Source of the DNA: Candidatus Hamiltonella defensa 5AT (Acyrthosiphon pisum)
GTDB lineage: Bacteria; Pseudomonadota; Gammaproteobacteria; Enterobacterales; Enterobacteriaceae
DNA: 64,000 nt
Direction of reading: 5' to 3'
Assembly: GCF_000021705.1 (NCBI RefSeq)
Contig: NC_012751.1
Coordinates: 1,352,006-1,416,005, forward strand
Part shown: positions 45,051-53,479 of the stretch, in pieces
Layout of the letters: each line of letters opens with the position of its first letter
How positions within the stretch are numbered: the stretch's first letter is position 1
Translations under genes and position numbers: made by a program
Notes under the pieces: model-generated
The model's database searches: none
What the model saw: the letters and a program-made list of their open reading frames with translations, nothing else
What the model was told of the DNA's origin: nothing

Positions 45051-45330
45051 TAATGAATAAAAATTAATTACTTTAAAATCATTGGAAAAAATGGATTTCT
45101 ATGCTTTATTTTATGCTGTGTTATTAGAGTTCGAGAATGTCAAATTCTGTATTACTCGCCAAAACCACATTTAATTTTTTCTTTGTTGTAATTGAGACTT
45201 CACAGGTACTGCTATCTGTTCTACATTAGTGCCTGAAAAAATGGCTGACGGCAGTAAAAGTGCGATTGCAACAGGCATATCCGTCGTGATTGATGTTTTA
45301 CAAATGATAAAAAGAGATAGGGATCAATTT
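45051..45330. other. Intergenic region before the HU gene
   Basis: This stretch of 280 bases has no gene I can support. The plus strand is open in frame with the HU gene from about 45229, but homology begins only at ATG 45331. A short minus-strand frame (45171-45278) has a hydrophobic start and no ribosome-binding site. Confidence 0.4.
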
Positions 45331-45675
45331 ATGAATAAGGCTCAACTGATTGATGAAATAGCAGAAAATGCTGGTATAACAAAAATTAAAGCCAATACGG
45401 TTTTAAATATCATTTTAGATCGAATTACTGAATCTTTGAAAAAACACGAGTCAGTGCAACTCGTGGGTTTTGGTACCTTTAACGTCAAACATCGTGATGC
45501 GCGTAATGCGCGTAACCCTCAAACTGGTGAACCAATAGAACTTCCTGCATGCTATGTTCCTTCTTTGAACTTTGCAAAAGCCTTAAAAGACGCACTTAAA
45601 GGGTCAGAGGATGTGGGGGGAAAAACAAAATTAGCAGCACCAGTCAAAAAGAAGCAAAAAGTTGCCGCTAAATGA
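45331..45675 (+). CDS. HU-family DNA-binding protein with basic tail
   Basis: HU proteins bend and compact DNA. Residues 1-90 match enteric HU: MNKAQLIDEIAENAG, VGFGTFNVKHRDARNARNPQTGE and the PxF-type segment PSLNFAKALKDA. The 114-residue protein has about 24 extra C-terminal residues that are Lys-rich (KKKQKVAAK). ATG 45331 has AGGGAT upstream. Two HU genes (hupA, hupB) exist in E. coli; I cannot assign which this is. An intrinsic terminator follows. Confidence 0.9.
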   Translation: MNKAQLIDEIAENAGITKIKANTVLNIILDRITESLKKHESVQLVGFGTFNVKHRDARNARNPQTGEPIELPACYVPSLNFAKALKDALKGSEDVGGKTKLAAPVKKKQKVAAK

Positions 45676-45710
45676 CACCACTACCTGTTGTCTCACTATC
45701 TTAATATCGT

Positions 45711-45740
45711 CCTCGTCCTTCTTAAGGGCGAGGTTTTTTT
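45711..45740 (+). terminator. Intrinsic terminator after the HU gene
   Basis: CCTCGTCCTT and AAGGGCGAGG form a ten-pair stem (one G-T pair) with a short CTT loop, followed by seven T residues. Confidence 0.9.
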
Positions 45741-45870
45741 ACGTCTGCACTGAAAACACTGACCTTATTGGTTCATCGAACGACCTCCCACCAAGTCGGT
45801 CACCTCGTCATTGAGATGTGAAGTTTTTCCTGATTCCTCCCGCCACTCCTCAATTTTTAAGGACGCAAAA

Positions 45871-46713
45871 ATGCATGATAATGAAGATGTTTATTCAAAG
45901 TATCTTGGCAAAAAATCAGACTATATAGATACTTATACACCTTCTTTATTAGAGCCTGTCCCCAGAGTGTTAGGCAGAAAAAAAATAGGGCTGATGGACG
46001 ACACGCTTCCTTTCGATGGATTTGATTTATGGACCGCCTTTGAGCTGTCCTGGTTAAATCAAAAAGGAAAACCGATGGTCGGCATGGCTGAATTTAAGAT
46101 ACCAGCCCAATCAAAAAATTTAATTGAATCAAAATCATTAAAACTGTATCTCAATAGTTTAAACCAATCCCATTTTGATTCTTCAGAAGCACTTCAATCT
46201 GTTTTATCAAAAGACCTCTCTAACGCCGCTGTGGGAGCAGTTTACATCACTGTCTCTGAAGGAATGAAAAATGATGATTTACACATTCATCACCCTGAGG
46301 GAGTGAATATCGATGACATAGACATAGAGGTCCCTGATTACCGTTTTAATGAGGGGTATTTAAAAGACGCAACCCAGGAAACGGCCCCTTTTGTCAGTGA
46401 AACATTGATGTCACATCTTTTAAAATCCAATTGTCTGGTCACCCATCAACCCGATTGGGGCAGTGTTTTTATCAAATATGAGGGCCATCCAATAGACAAA
46501 GAAAAATTACTCAGATATATCATCTCATTTCGACAGCATCATGAATTCCATGAACAGTGTGTAGAAAGAATATTCATGGATATCAAAAAATATTGTCGTC
46601 CTGAAAAATTAACCGTTTTTGCGAGATATACTCGTAGAGGCGGATTAGATATAAATCCTTTCAGGAGTGATTATGAATCCAGCTTCAATGTCGGAAGATT
46701 AATCAGGCAATAG
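45871..46713 (+). CDS. queF: NADPH-dependent 7-cyano-7-deazaguanine reductase
   Basis: QueF reduces preQ0 to preQ1 in queuosine synthesis. The 280-residue protein is of the long two-domain (YqcD/E. coli) type. The substrate region KSLKLYLNSLNQSHF is near 88-102, the active-site segment SNCLVTHQPDWGS with its Cys is near 190, and RYTRRGGLDINPFRS is near 248-262. ATG 45871 has TTAAGGACG upstream; the frame extends to 45811 without homology. No preQ1 riboswitch is recognised in the 130-base leader. Confidence 0.95.
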   Translation: MHDNEDVYSKYLGKKSDYIDTYTPSLLEPVPRVLGRKKIGLMDDTLPFDGFDLWTAFELSWLNQKGKPMVGMAEFKIPAQSKNLIESKSLKLYLNSLNQSHFDSSEALQSVLSKDLSNAAVGAVYITVSEGMKNDDLHIHHPEGVNIDDIDIEVPDYRFNEGYLKDATQETAPFVSETLMSHLLKSNCLVTHQPDWGSVFIKYEGHPIDKEKLLRYIISFRQHHEFHEQCVERIFMDIKKYCRPEKLTVFARYTRRGGLDINPFRSDYESSFNVGRLIRQ

Positions 46714-46934
46714 ATTTTTTCAAAATCAACTACCGACTTCGGCTTTCTGTATTGGTTTTTTATGATCATGCTGAGTCAGGCTTTTTCGAGGCCTCTTAAT
46801 TGCTTGTTGTTTTCTAAAAACAACCTCAAAATGCGCCTCTTTTATTTATTTCTTTTTTCGTCTGCCGAGCATCGTATTGCACAGAAAATGTTAAGGCTCT
46901 GGCATCTTCTTTCACTCTCCTGCAGGAAATTCAT
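46714..46934. other. Intergenic region before speA
   Basis: The region contains a GTTGTTTT/AAAACAAC inverted repeat near 46806-46824 without a following T-run, and CTGCAGGAA just before the speA ATG as ribosome-binding site. No gene or leader peptide is evident. Confidence 0.4.
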
Positions 46935-48836
46935 ATGAATGATCGTCATGCCGAAAAAATTCGTAGAGCTTATAACGTGGCCTATTGGGGAAATGATTAT
47001 TTTTATATTAATGATTTAGGCCATATCTGTGTTCGCCCAAATCCTGAGGTGTCTCAGTCTTCTATCGATCTTGCAGAACTGTTGAAAGAAAAAGAAGGAA
47101 AAAACCCTCAACCTTTGCCGGCCTTGTTTTTTTTCCCGCAAATTTTACAGCACCGTTTACATGCCATTAATAAGGCGTTCAAAAGCGCACGCGATTCTTT
47201 TGGATATCAAGGAGATTATTGTTTGGTTTATCCGATTAAGGTGAATCAGCACCGGCGTGTGATTGAATCTTTGTTGAAATCGGGCGAATCTTTAGGTTTA
47301 GAGGCGGGTTCTAAAGCAGAAATGGTCGCTGTACTGGCTTATGCCGGTGGTACGCGCTCCCTCATTGTCTGTAACGGCTATAAAGATAGAGAATATATTC
47401 GTTTGGCATTAATGGGCGAAAAGCTGGGCTATAAGGTGTATCTCGTTATCGAAAAAATGTCAGAAATTAAAATGGTATTAGAGGAAGCAAAGCGCTTAAA
47501 CGTCGTCCCTCGTCTCGGTGTACGTGCTCGTTTGGCTTCAGAAGGTTCAGGAAAATGGCAGGCCAGTGGCGGAGAAAAGTCTAAATTTGGTTTATCGGCG
47601 ACGCAGGTATTACAGCTGGTCGAAATATTAAAATCTGCGGATTGTTTATCTGGCTTGCAGCTTTTGCATTTTCATCTGGGCTCGCAGTTATCCAATATTC
47701 ACGACATTGCCACTGGTGTCAGAGAATCGGCTCGATTTTATGTCGAATTACACAAATTGGGCGTCAAAATCAGCTGCTTTGATGTGGGGGGCGGTCTAGG
47801 TGTGGATTATGAAGGCACGCGATCACAATCGGATTGTTCGGTCAATTATGGGCTCAAAGAATATGCCAACAATGTGATCTGGGGGATTGGAGAAATCTGT
47901 AATGAAAACCATTTGCCTCATCCCACCGTAATCAGTGAATCTGGTCGAGCACTCACAGCGCATCATACCGTATTGATATCAAACGTGATCGGCGTTGAAC
48001 GTAATGAGTTTAGCCCTCCTCAAGCCCCTGAAAAACATTCGCCCCGTGCATTAGAAAGTCTATGGTACACCTGGCAAGAAATGCAAAAACCAGATCATAG
48101 ACACTCATTAAGAGAATGTTTACATGACAGTCAAAGGGATTTACAGGATGTGCATACGCAATATACGCATGGCATATTAGATTTAAAGCAACGCGCTTGG
48201 GCAGAACAACTGTATCTGCAGATTTGCCATCACATTCAAAAAGAGCTCGATCCGAGTGATCGGGCACACAGGACCATGATTGATAATTTACAGGAGCGCA
48301 TGGCGGATAAATTGTACGTTAATTTTTCATTATTTCAGTCATTGCCAGATGCTTGGGGCATTAATCAATTGTTTCCGATATTACCATTGGAAGGATTAAA
48401 TCAACGCCCTGAGCGTCGAGCGGTTTTGCTGGATATTACCTGCGATTCTGATGGCATTATTGAGCATTATGTGGATGGCGATGGTGTAGCGAACACCTTG
48501 CCTATACCACCCTACGATGCTGAAAATCCCCCTATATTAGGATTTTTTATGGTAGGGGCCTATCAAGAAATCCTTGGAAATATGCATAATTTATTTGGCG
48601 ACACAGCCGTAGTAGAAGTCAGCCTTGATGAACAAGAAAAAATTTCAGTGAAGATAGATAATCCAGGGAATACGGTTTCTGATATGTTGAAATACGTAAA
48701 ATTAGATCCGAAGGCATTGCTCGCGTACTTTGCTCAAAAAATCAAAAAAACGGATTTAAATGCTCAGTTACAAATGGCATTTTTGGAAGAATTTGAAGCA
48801 AGCTTGTACGGGTATACCTATCTTGAACACGACTAA
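46935..48836 (+). CDS. speA: Biosynthetic arginine decarboxylase
   Basis: SpeA converts arginine to agmatine in putrescine synthesis, a PLP enzyme of the alanine-racemase-like fold. The 633 residues match E. coli (658) from [12 protein letters not shown] onward; the N-terminal extension of E. coli is absent. The PLP lysine is in [12 protein letters not shown] near 105, and [19 protein letters not shown] and the C-terminal catalytic CDSDG are conserved. No speB (agmatinase) follows; tktA comes next 57 bases downstream. Confidence 0.96.
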
Positions 48837-48893
48837 AAAACGATCAGCAAAAACAAATATTCACGCACTTTTTAATACTCTCTGGAGCAAAAT

Positions 48894-50903
48894 ATGATTT
48901 TTCATCAAACCCTCTCTAGAAAAGAATGCGCTAATGCCATTCGCGCGCTCAGTATAGATGCGGTACAAAAAGCAGGATCAGGGCATCCAGGTGCCCCGAT
49001 GGGTATGGCAGATATCGCCCAGGTGTTATGGTGTGATTATTTAAAACACAATCCACGACACCCTGATTGGTGTGACAGAGATCGCTTTGTTTTATCGAAC
49101 GGGCATGCTTCCATGTTGCTTTATAGCCTGCTGCATCTCACAGGCTACGATCTTTCGATAGAAGAAATAAAAAATTTCAGACAACTACATTCTAAAACAC
49201 CAGGGCACCCAGAATATGGCTATACGCCTGGGGTAGAAACCACCACAGGCCCCTTAGGGCAAGGGATTGCAAATGCCGTGGGTTTGGCGATTGCAGAGCG
49301 AACCCTGGGTGCCCAGTTTAATCGTCATGGATACCCTATAGTGGATCATCATACCTATGCTTTTATGGGAGATGGATGCATGATGGAAGGGATTTCTCAT
49401 GAGGTCTGTTCATTAGCGGGCACGTTACAATTAGGGAAATTGATTGTCTTTTACGATGACAACGATATTTCTATTGATGGTCATGTGAGCGGATGGTTTA
49501 CGGATAATACGGCCGGGCGTTTCATGGCTTATGGTTGGCATGTCATTGACACAATAGATGGCCATCATCCTGAGTCGATTAAATCGGCTATTGAAGAAGC
49601 ACGTTCTGTTCCAGACAAACCCTCGTTATTGATTTGTAAAACCACCATTGGTTATGGTTCGCCAAACAAAGCCGGCAGTCATGATGTGCACGGCGCGCCT
49701 TTAGGTACCGCTGAGGTTGAGGCCGTGCGAGCAGAGCTTGGGTGGCCATATCCTCCTTTTGAGATCCCCAGTGAGATATATCAGGCTTGGGATGCAAAAG
49801 AAAAAGGCCAATCGCAACAAGCGCGTTGGGACCAATTGTTTTCAGATTATGCCAAAGCGTACCCCGAGCTGGCCTTAGAATTTAAGCGCCGCATCCAGGG
49901 TGCATTACCGGCTGATTTTGAGCCTCAATCCCATCAATTTATTCAAAATTTACAAGCGAATCCGGCGAACATTGCGAGCCGTAAAGCTTCCCAAAACACT
50001 TTAGAGGCTTTTGGCCAAATATTACCAGAATTGATGGGGGGATCTGCCGATTTAGCGCCCAGTAATTTAACCCTTTGGTCTGGTTCCAAATCTATCAAAA
50101 CAGATCCCATGGGCAATTACATTCATTACGGTGTCAGAGAATTTGGCATGTCGGCCATCATGAACGGCATCGCGCTTCATAGTGGCTTTATTCCTTATGG
50201 CGCGACCTTTTTGATGTTTGTTGAATATGCACGAAACGCAGTGCGTATGGCGGCTTTGATGAAAATTCGCTGTCTTTTCGTTTACACCCATGATTCTATT
50301 GGATTAGGAGAAGACGGCCCGACTCATCAACCGGTGGAACAAATGGCCAGCTTACGTGTCACACCCAATTTAAGTGTATGGCGCCCTTGCGATCAGGTGG
50401 AATCGGCCGTCGCATGGCAATTGAGCGTCCAACGGACAGAAGGCCCCAGTGTGCTGATTTTTTCTCGCCAAAATTTACAACAACAATCAAGAACACAAAA
50501 ACAATTAGACAGCATCAAAAAAGGGGGATACATCCTCAAAGATGCTGAAGGTCAGCCTGAATTAATTTTGATGGCAACAGGATCTGAAGTGAGTTTAGCC
50601 ATCTCGGCAGCTGAACGATTAACTGAAATGGGTCATAAAGTGCGAGTGGTTTCTATGCCTTCCACTGATCTGTTTGATCAACAGACTGCAAAGTATCGCG
50701 ATGAGGTTTTACCTGGCAAAGTGTCTGCTCGATTAGCCATAGAAGCGGGTATTGCCGATTTTTGGTACAAATATGTAGGCCTGAAAGGTGACGTCATTGG
50801 CATGAGCAGTTTTGGCGAATCGGCACCCGCCGAGTGTTTGTTTAAAGCATTTGGTTTCACGATTGATCATGTGGTTGCCAAAGCAAAAGCGCTTTTACAA
50901 TAA
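48894..50903 (+). CDS. tktA: Transketolase
   Basis: Transketolase moves two-carbon units in the pentose phosphate pathway using thiamine diphosphate. The 669 residues match E. coli TktA (663). The N-terminal GSGHPGAPMGMA, the ThDP motif GDGCMMEGISHE...YDDNDISIDGH near 155-195, the catalytic Glu region VREFGMSAIMNG near 410 and DSIGLGEDGPTHQP near 470 are all present. CTCTGGAGC precedes the ATG. Confidence 0.97.
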   Translation: MIFHQTLSRKECANAIRALSIDAVQKAGSGHPGAPMGMADIAQVLWCDYLKHNPRHPDWCDRDRFVLSNGHASMLLYSLLHLTGYDLSIEEIKNFRQLHSKTPGHPEYGYTPGVETTTGPLGQGIANAVGLAIAERTLGAQFNRHGYPIVDHHTYAFMGDGCMMEGISHEVCSLAGTLQLGKLIVFYDDNDISIDGHVSGWFTDNTAGRFMAYGWHVIDTIDGHHPESIKSAIEEARSVPDKPSLLICKTTIGYGSPNKAGSHDVHGAPLGTAEVEAVRAELGWPYPPFEIPSEIYQAWDAKEKGQSQQARWDQLFSDYAKAYPELALEFKRRIQGALPADFEPQSHQFIQNLQANPANIASRKASQNTLEAFGQILPELMGGSADLAPSNLTLWSGSKSIKTDPMGNYIHYGVREFGMSAIMNGIALHSGFIPYGATFLMFVEYARNAVRMAALMKIRCLFVYTHDSIGLGEDGPTHQPVEQMASLRVTPNLSVWRPCDQVESAVAWQLSVQRTEGPSVLIFSRQNLQQQSRTQKQLDSIKKGGYILKDAEGQPELILMATGSEVSLAISAAERLTEMGHKVRVVSMPSTDLFDQQTAKYRDEVLPGKVSARLAIEAGIADFWYKYVGLKGDVIGMSSFGESAPAECLFKAFGFTIDHVVAKAKALLQ

Positions 50904-51111
50904 CGGGTTATCTTCATTTTTATTTCGAACGAGATCTTGATTTAATACCTCAGGTGATTACCTGAAAATCAGTCATTAAACGAAAAATGTATTGTTAATA
51001 TTTTAATATTACCTTTTAATAAAGGTTCATGAGATAGACAAAAACAAAATTGAGATCAATAAATTTTATTTATTGATCAAATCTAACTGACTTTTTAATA
51101 GGTAAAATAAT
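50904..51111. other. Intergenic region after tktA
   Basis: The region includes a TCAGGT/ACCTGA stem with a GATT loop at 50950-50965, not followed by a T-run, then AT-rich sequence. No gene is visible. TAATAGGTAAAATA before 51112 is the likely ribosome-binding region of the next gene. Confidence 0.4.
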
Positions 51112-52248
51112 ATGATAACTGAACCAGCAACAAATGCCTCTATCGTGTTTTTTGATAATGATAACGAAATGCAGAAAATACAAGGATTTTTAAAACAAGC
51201 CCGCAATTGTGGTATTAAGATTATTCCACATACTCAGTCTGTATCAGACATAAAAAAGCTTTTAAAAGAAAATAAATTTATTGTCATTCAAAAAAATCAA
51301 ATAGTAAAAATATCAGACAATAAAAATCAATATGAATTTGGCTGTGAAGAAACGGCACCAAAAAAATACGAATTCAAAATAGAAAATAGTTCTAATGCTG
51401 TGAAAAAAAATATATCTTCAGTTATTAAAGGGCAAAAAAACATTAAAGAAGAAATTACAAATATCTGCAAAGATTCAGAAATTTTAAATATTTGCTCACG
51501 GGAGTTTTTAGATATAATACGGGATAAAAAATTAGTAAACTTGGAGCCAGAGAATCAAATAATTCCGTTAAAGAAAAAAATATTTACAGAAAAACCAGAC
51601 GCCAAAATAATAATAGATGCAGAAAATTTAGAATTAAAAAAAGAAGTTCAACACCTCAAATTGAATTATTCCAATTTAAGCAACTTCACTGGTGAGCAAG
51701 GTCAAATTATCCGATCTCTTATAAAACAAAAAGATGAAAAAGATGGAGAATTAAATAACTTAAAAAGTAAGATTATCGGTTACCATATATCAGAAGAGAA
51801 TTTGCAACGTCATAATACTTTACTCATCAAGAGTGATAAATCAAAAAATAAGATGATTACATCTTTGAAAGAAAAAAACACAGCCTTAGAAATAAAAAAT
51901 AAAGCCTTAGAAGAAGAAAAAAACGCTTTACAGAGTCGGCTTGCTCAATTAGAGAACTCTATTAAAAGCTCAGGTTACACAGCAACGTTTGATTCAGTCA
52001 TTTTAACTCAATCTCATCAGGAGAATCAAAATGATGATCAAAATACTATCGATTTACATGAACGAATTAAATGCTTGCAAAGCGACCTTGATAGTACAAA
52101 ATCAGAGCTTAATGATATAAAATCATCTCTTGATGAAGCATGCAACTTTGCAGAAAAGAAAATGAAGGAGAATATTATGTTGAAAGCTAAATATAATAAG
52201 TTGCTGTTAGAACATGATGCGGCACGTGAAGAATTAGAGCGGATCTAA
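51112..52248 (+). CDS. Unrecognised coiled-coil protein
   Basis: The 378-residue product has no signal peptide or membrane segment. Residues 1-80 look like a small alpha/beta domain (SIVFFDNDNEMQKIQGFL, KFIVIQKNQIVKI). From about 180 to the end it is a coiled coil with Leu/Lys/Glu heptads (ALEIKNKALEEEKNALQSRL near 260-280). After TAA at 52246-52248 the same frame stays open for 22 codons of similar composition, to TGA at 52315-52317. It is more AT-rich than speA and tktA and stands alone between tktA and a tRNA gene. A foreign or host-interaction origin is possible but unproven. Confidence 0.7.
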   Translation: MITEPATNASIVFFDNDNEMQKIQGFLKQARNCGIKIIPHTQSVSDIKKLLKENKFIVIQKNQIVKISDNKNQYEFGCEETAPKKYEFKIENSSNAVKKNISSVIKGQKNIKEEITNICKDSEILNICSREFLDIIRDKKLVNLEPENQIIPLKKKIFTEKPDAKIIIDAENLELKKEVQHLKLNYSNLSNFTGEQGQIIRSLIKQKDEKDGELNNLKSKIIGYHISEENLQRHNTLLIKSDKSKNKMITSLKEKNTALEIKNKALEEEKNALQSRLAQLENSIKSSGYTATFDSVILTQSHQENQNDDQNTIDLHERIKCLQSDLDSTKSELNDIKSSLDEACNFAEKKMKENIMLKAKYNKLLLEHDAAREELERI

Positions 52249-52337
52249 AAAATAAAGCTGTATATAGAGCAAGCAAAAGCTGACGAAGTATCGTCAAAAG
52301 CCTCTGACGTATCTTGAGTAATAATAGAATAAGAGGA

Positions 52338-52517
52338 ATGATATTTTTGAAAAAATGTCACATTCGTGCTGACCTCGAGGCCAGTGCGGTATCGTTAGCT
52401 ATGCTGCATATTATCGGCCTTGCTCCCAGCATGAAAATCTTTGTTATGGTTATCGTTAAGCTCGCGATGAATACACAAAAATATGCATTTAACCTATTGG
52501 TTATTATTATAAAATAA
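52338..52517 (+). CDS. Doubtful 59-residue hydrophobic frame
   Basis: ATG 52338 follows AAGAGGA and opens a frame of 59 codons rich in hydrophobic residues (about 10-55). I do not recognise it. It sits in a region that may be gene debris between the coiled-coil gene and tRNA-Lys. Confidence 0.22.
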   Translation: MIFLKKCHIRADLEASAVSLAMLHIIGLAPSMKIFVMVIVKLAMNTQKYAFNLLVIIIK

Positions 52518-52541
52518 TCCCTAAATACCCTGATTAAATGT

Positions 52542-52570
52542 TTGACAGTATGGGTAAAAAAGACAATAAT
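52542..52570 (+). promoter_or_regulatory. Sigma-70 promoter of tRNA-Lys
   Basis: TTGACA (52542-52547, perfect -35) and AATAAT (52565-52570) are 17 bases apart. The tRNA begins 10 bases after the -10 element, so the leader is only a few bases. Confidence 0.85.
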
Positions 52571-52580
52571 TCACGGCTAT

Positions 52581-52653
52581 GGGTCGTTAGCTCAGTCGGT
52601 AGAGCAGTTGACTCTTAATCAATTGGTCGCAGGTTCGATCCCTGCACGACCCA
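52581..52653 (+). tRNA. tRNA-Lys (anticodon CTT), no encoded CCA
   Basis: The cloverleaf has acceptor GGGTCGT/ACGACCC, anticodon loop CTCTTAA (anticodon CTT, reading AAG), T-arm GCAGG-TTCGATC-CCTGC and discriminator A at 52653. It is nearly identical to E. coli tRNA-Lys, which has TTT instead. The gene is followed by TAAG, so CCA must be added after transcription, unlike the other four tRNA genes of this window. Confidence 0.95.
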
Positions 52654-52822
52654 TAAGATTGTTCTTTTAATGACGTATTTTCAACATATTTTCCATTCTA
52701 TATATTTCATATTTTCCTTTTTTAATGCTTAATTAACGAATATTTTCTTGTATAAAAACAGTTGACCATTTTTATGTAAAAAAAAAAGTTAAGCCACTTT
52801 TTTAATTTTTGGAGAATTTTGC

Positions 52823-53479
52823 TTGATTAGCGTTTTTCTTGTTGATGACCACGAACTCGTGCGGGCAGGGATACGACGCATTCTAGAAGATATTAGAGGT
52901 ATCAAAGTTGCCGGTGAAGCAGAATGTGGTGAAAACGCAGTAAAGTGGTGTCGCAGCAATCCAATTGATGTTGTTTTAATGGATATGAGTATGCCTGGTA
53001 TAGGTGGACTCGAAGCGATTAGGAAAATTTTGAGATTTTCTCCTGGCGTTAAAGTCATTATGCTGACGATACATACAGAAAATCCATTGCCAGCGAAAGT
53101 CATGAAAGCGGGTGCAAGTGGCTATTTAAGCAAAGGAGCCGCACCTAAAGAAGTCATTAGCGCCATCAGAGCGGTTCACTCAGGGCAACGTTATATTGCG
53201 TCTGATATCGCCCAAAAAATTGCTTTAAGCCACATTGAGCCGCCTCCCTCTACCCCATTTTGTTGTCTTTCTGATCGTGAATTACAAATTATGCTCATGA
53301 TAACAAAAGGGCAAAAAGTGAATGAAATATCCCAACAACTGCACTTAAGCCCAAAAACAATCAATAGTTATCGCTATCGCCTCTTTAATAAACTCAATAT
53401 CAGTGGCGATGTTGCTTTAACTCATTTGGCGATAAAGCACGGTTTATTTAATACTTCGACTCTTTCTAACAGTGAATGA
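52823..53479 (+). CDS. uvrY: Response regulator UvrY
   Basis: UvrY (GacA/SirA) is the partner of BarA and activates csrB/csrC small RNAs; in Salmonella SirA feeds into hilA control. The 218 residues have a receiver domain (VDDHELVRAG, VVLMDMSMPG with the phosphoacceptor Asp near 54, SKGAA with Lys) and a LuxR-type helix-turn-helix (SDRELQIMLMITKGQKVNEIS, SPKTINSYRYRLFNKL). The start is TTG 52823 with GGAGAA upstream. The stop abuts the uvrC ATG, the gene pair of E. coli. Confidence 0.96.
   Translation: MISVFLVDDHELVRAGIRRILEDIRGIKVAGEAECGENAVKWCRSNPIDVVLMDMSMPGIGGLEAIRKILRFSPGVKVIMLTIHTENPLPAKVMKAGASGYLSKGAAPKEVISAIRAVHSGQRYIASDIAQKIALSHIEPPPSTPFCCLSDRELQIMLMITKGQKVNEISQQLHLSPKTINSYRYRLFNKLNISGDVALTHLAIKHGLFNTSTLSNSE

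Noticed and set aside
45171..45278. Short minus-strand frame with hydrophobic start upstream of the HU gene
   Set aside because: It has only 35 codons, no ribosome-binding site, no recognised relative, and overlaps the likely HU promoter region.
51112..52248. Coiled-coil gene as a chromosome-segregation or SMC-like protein
   Set aside because: There are no Walker motifs or hinge domain; only heptad-like composition is visible.
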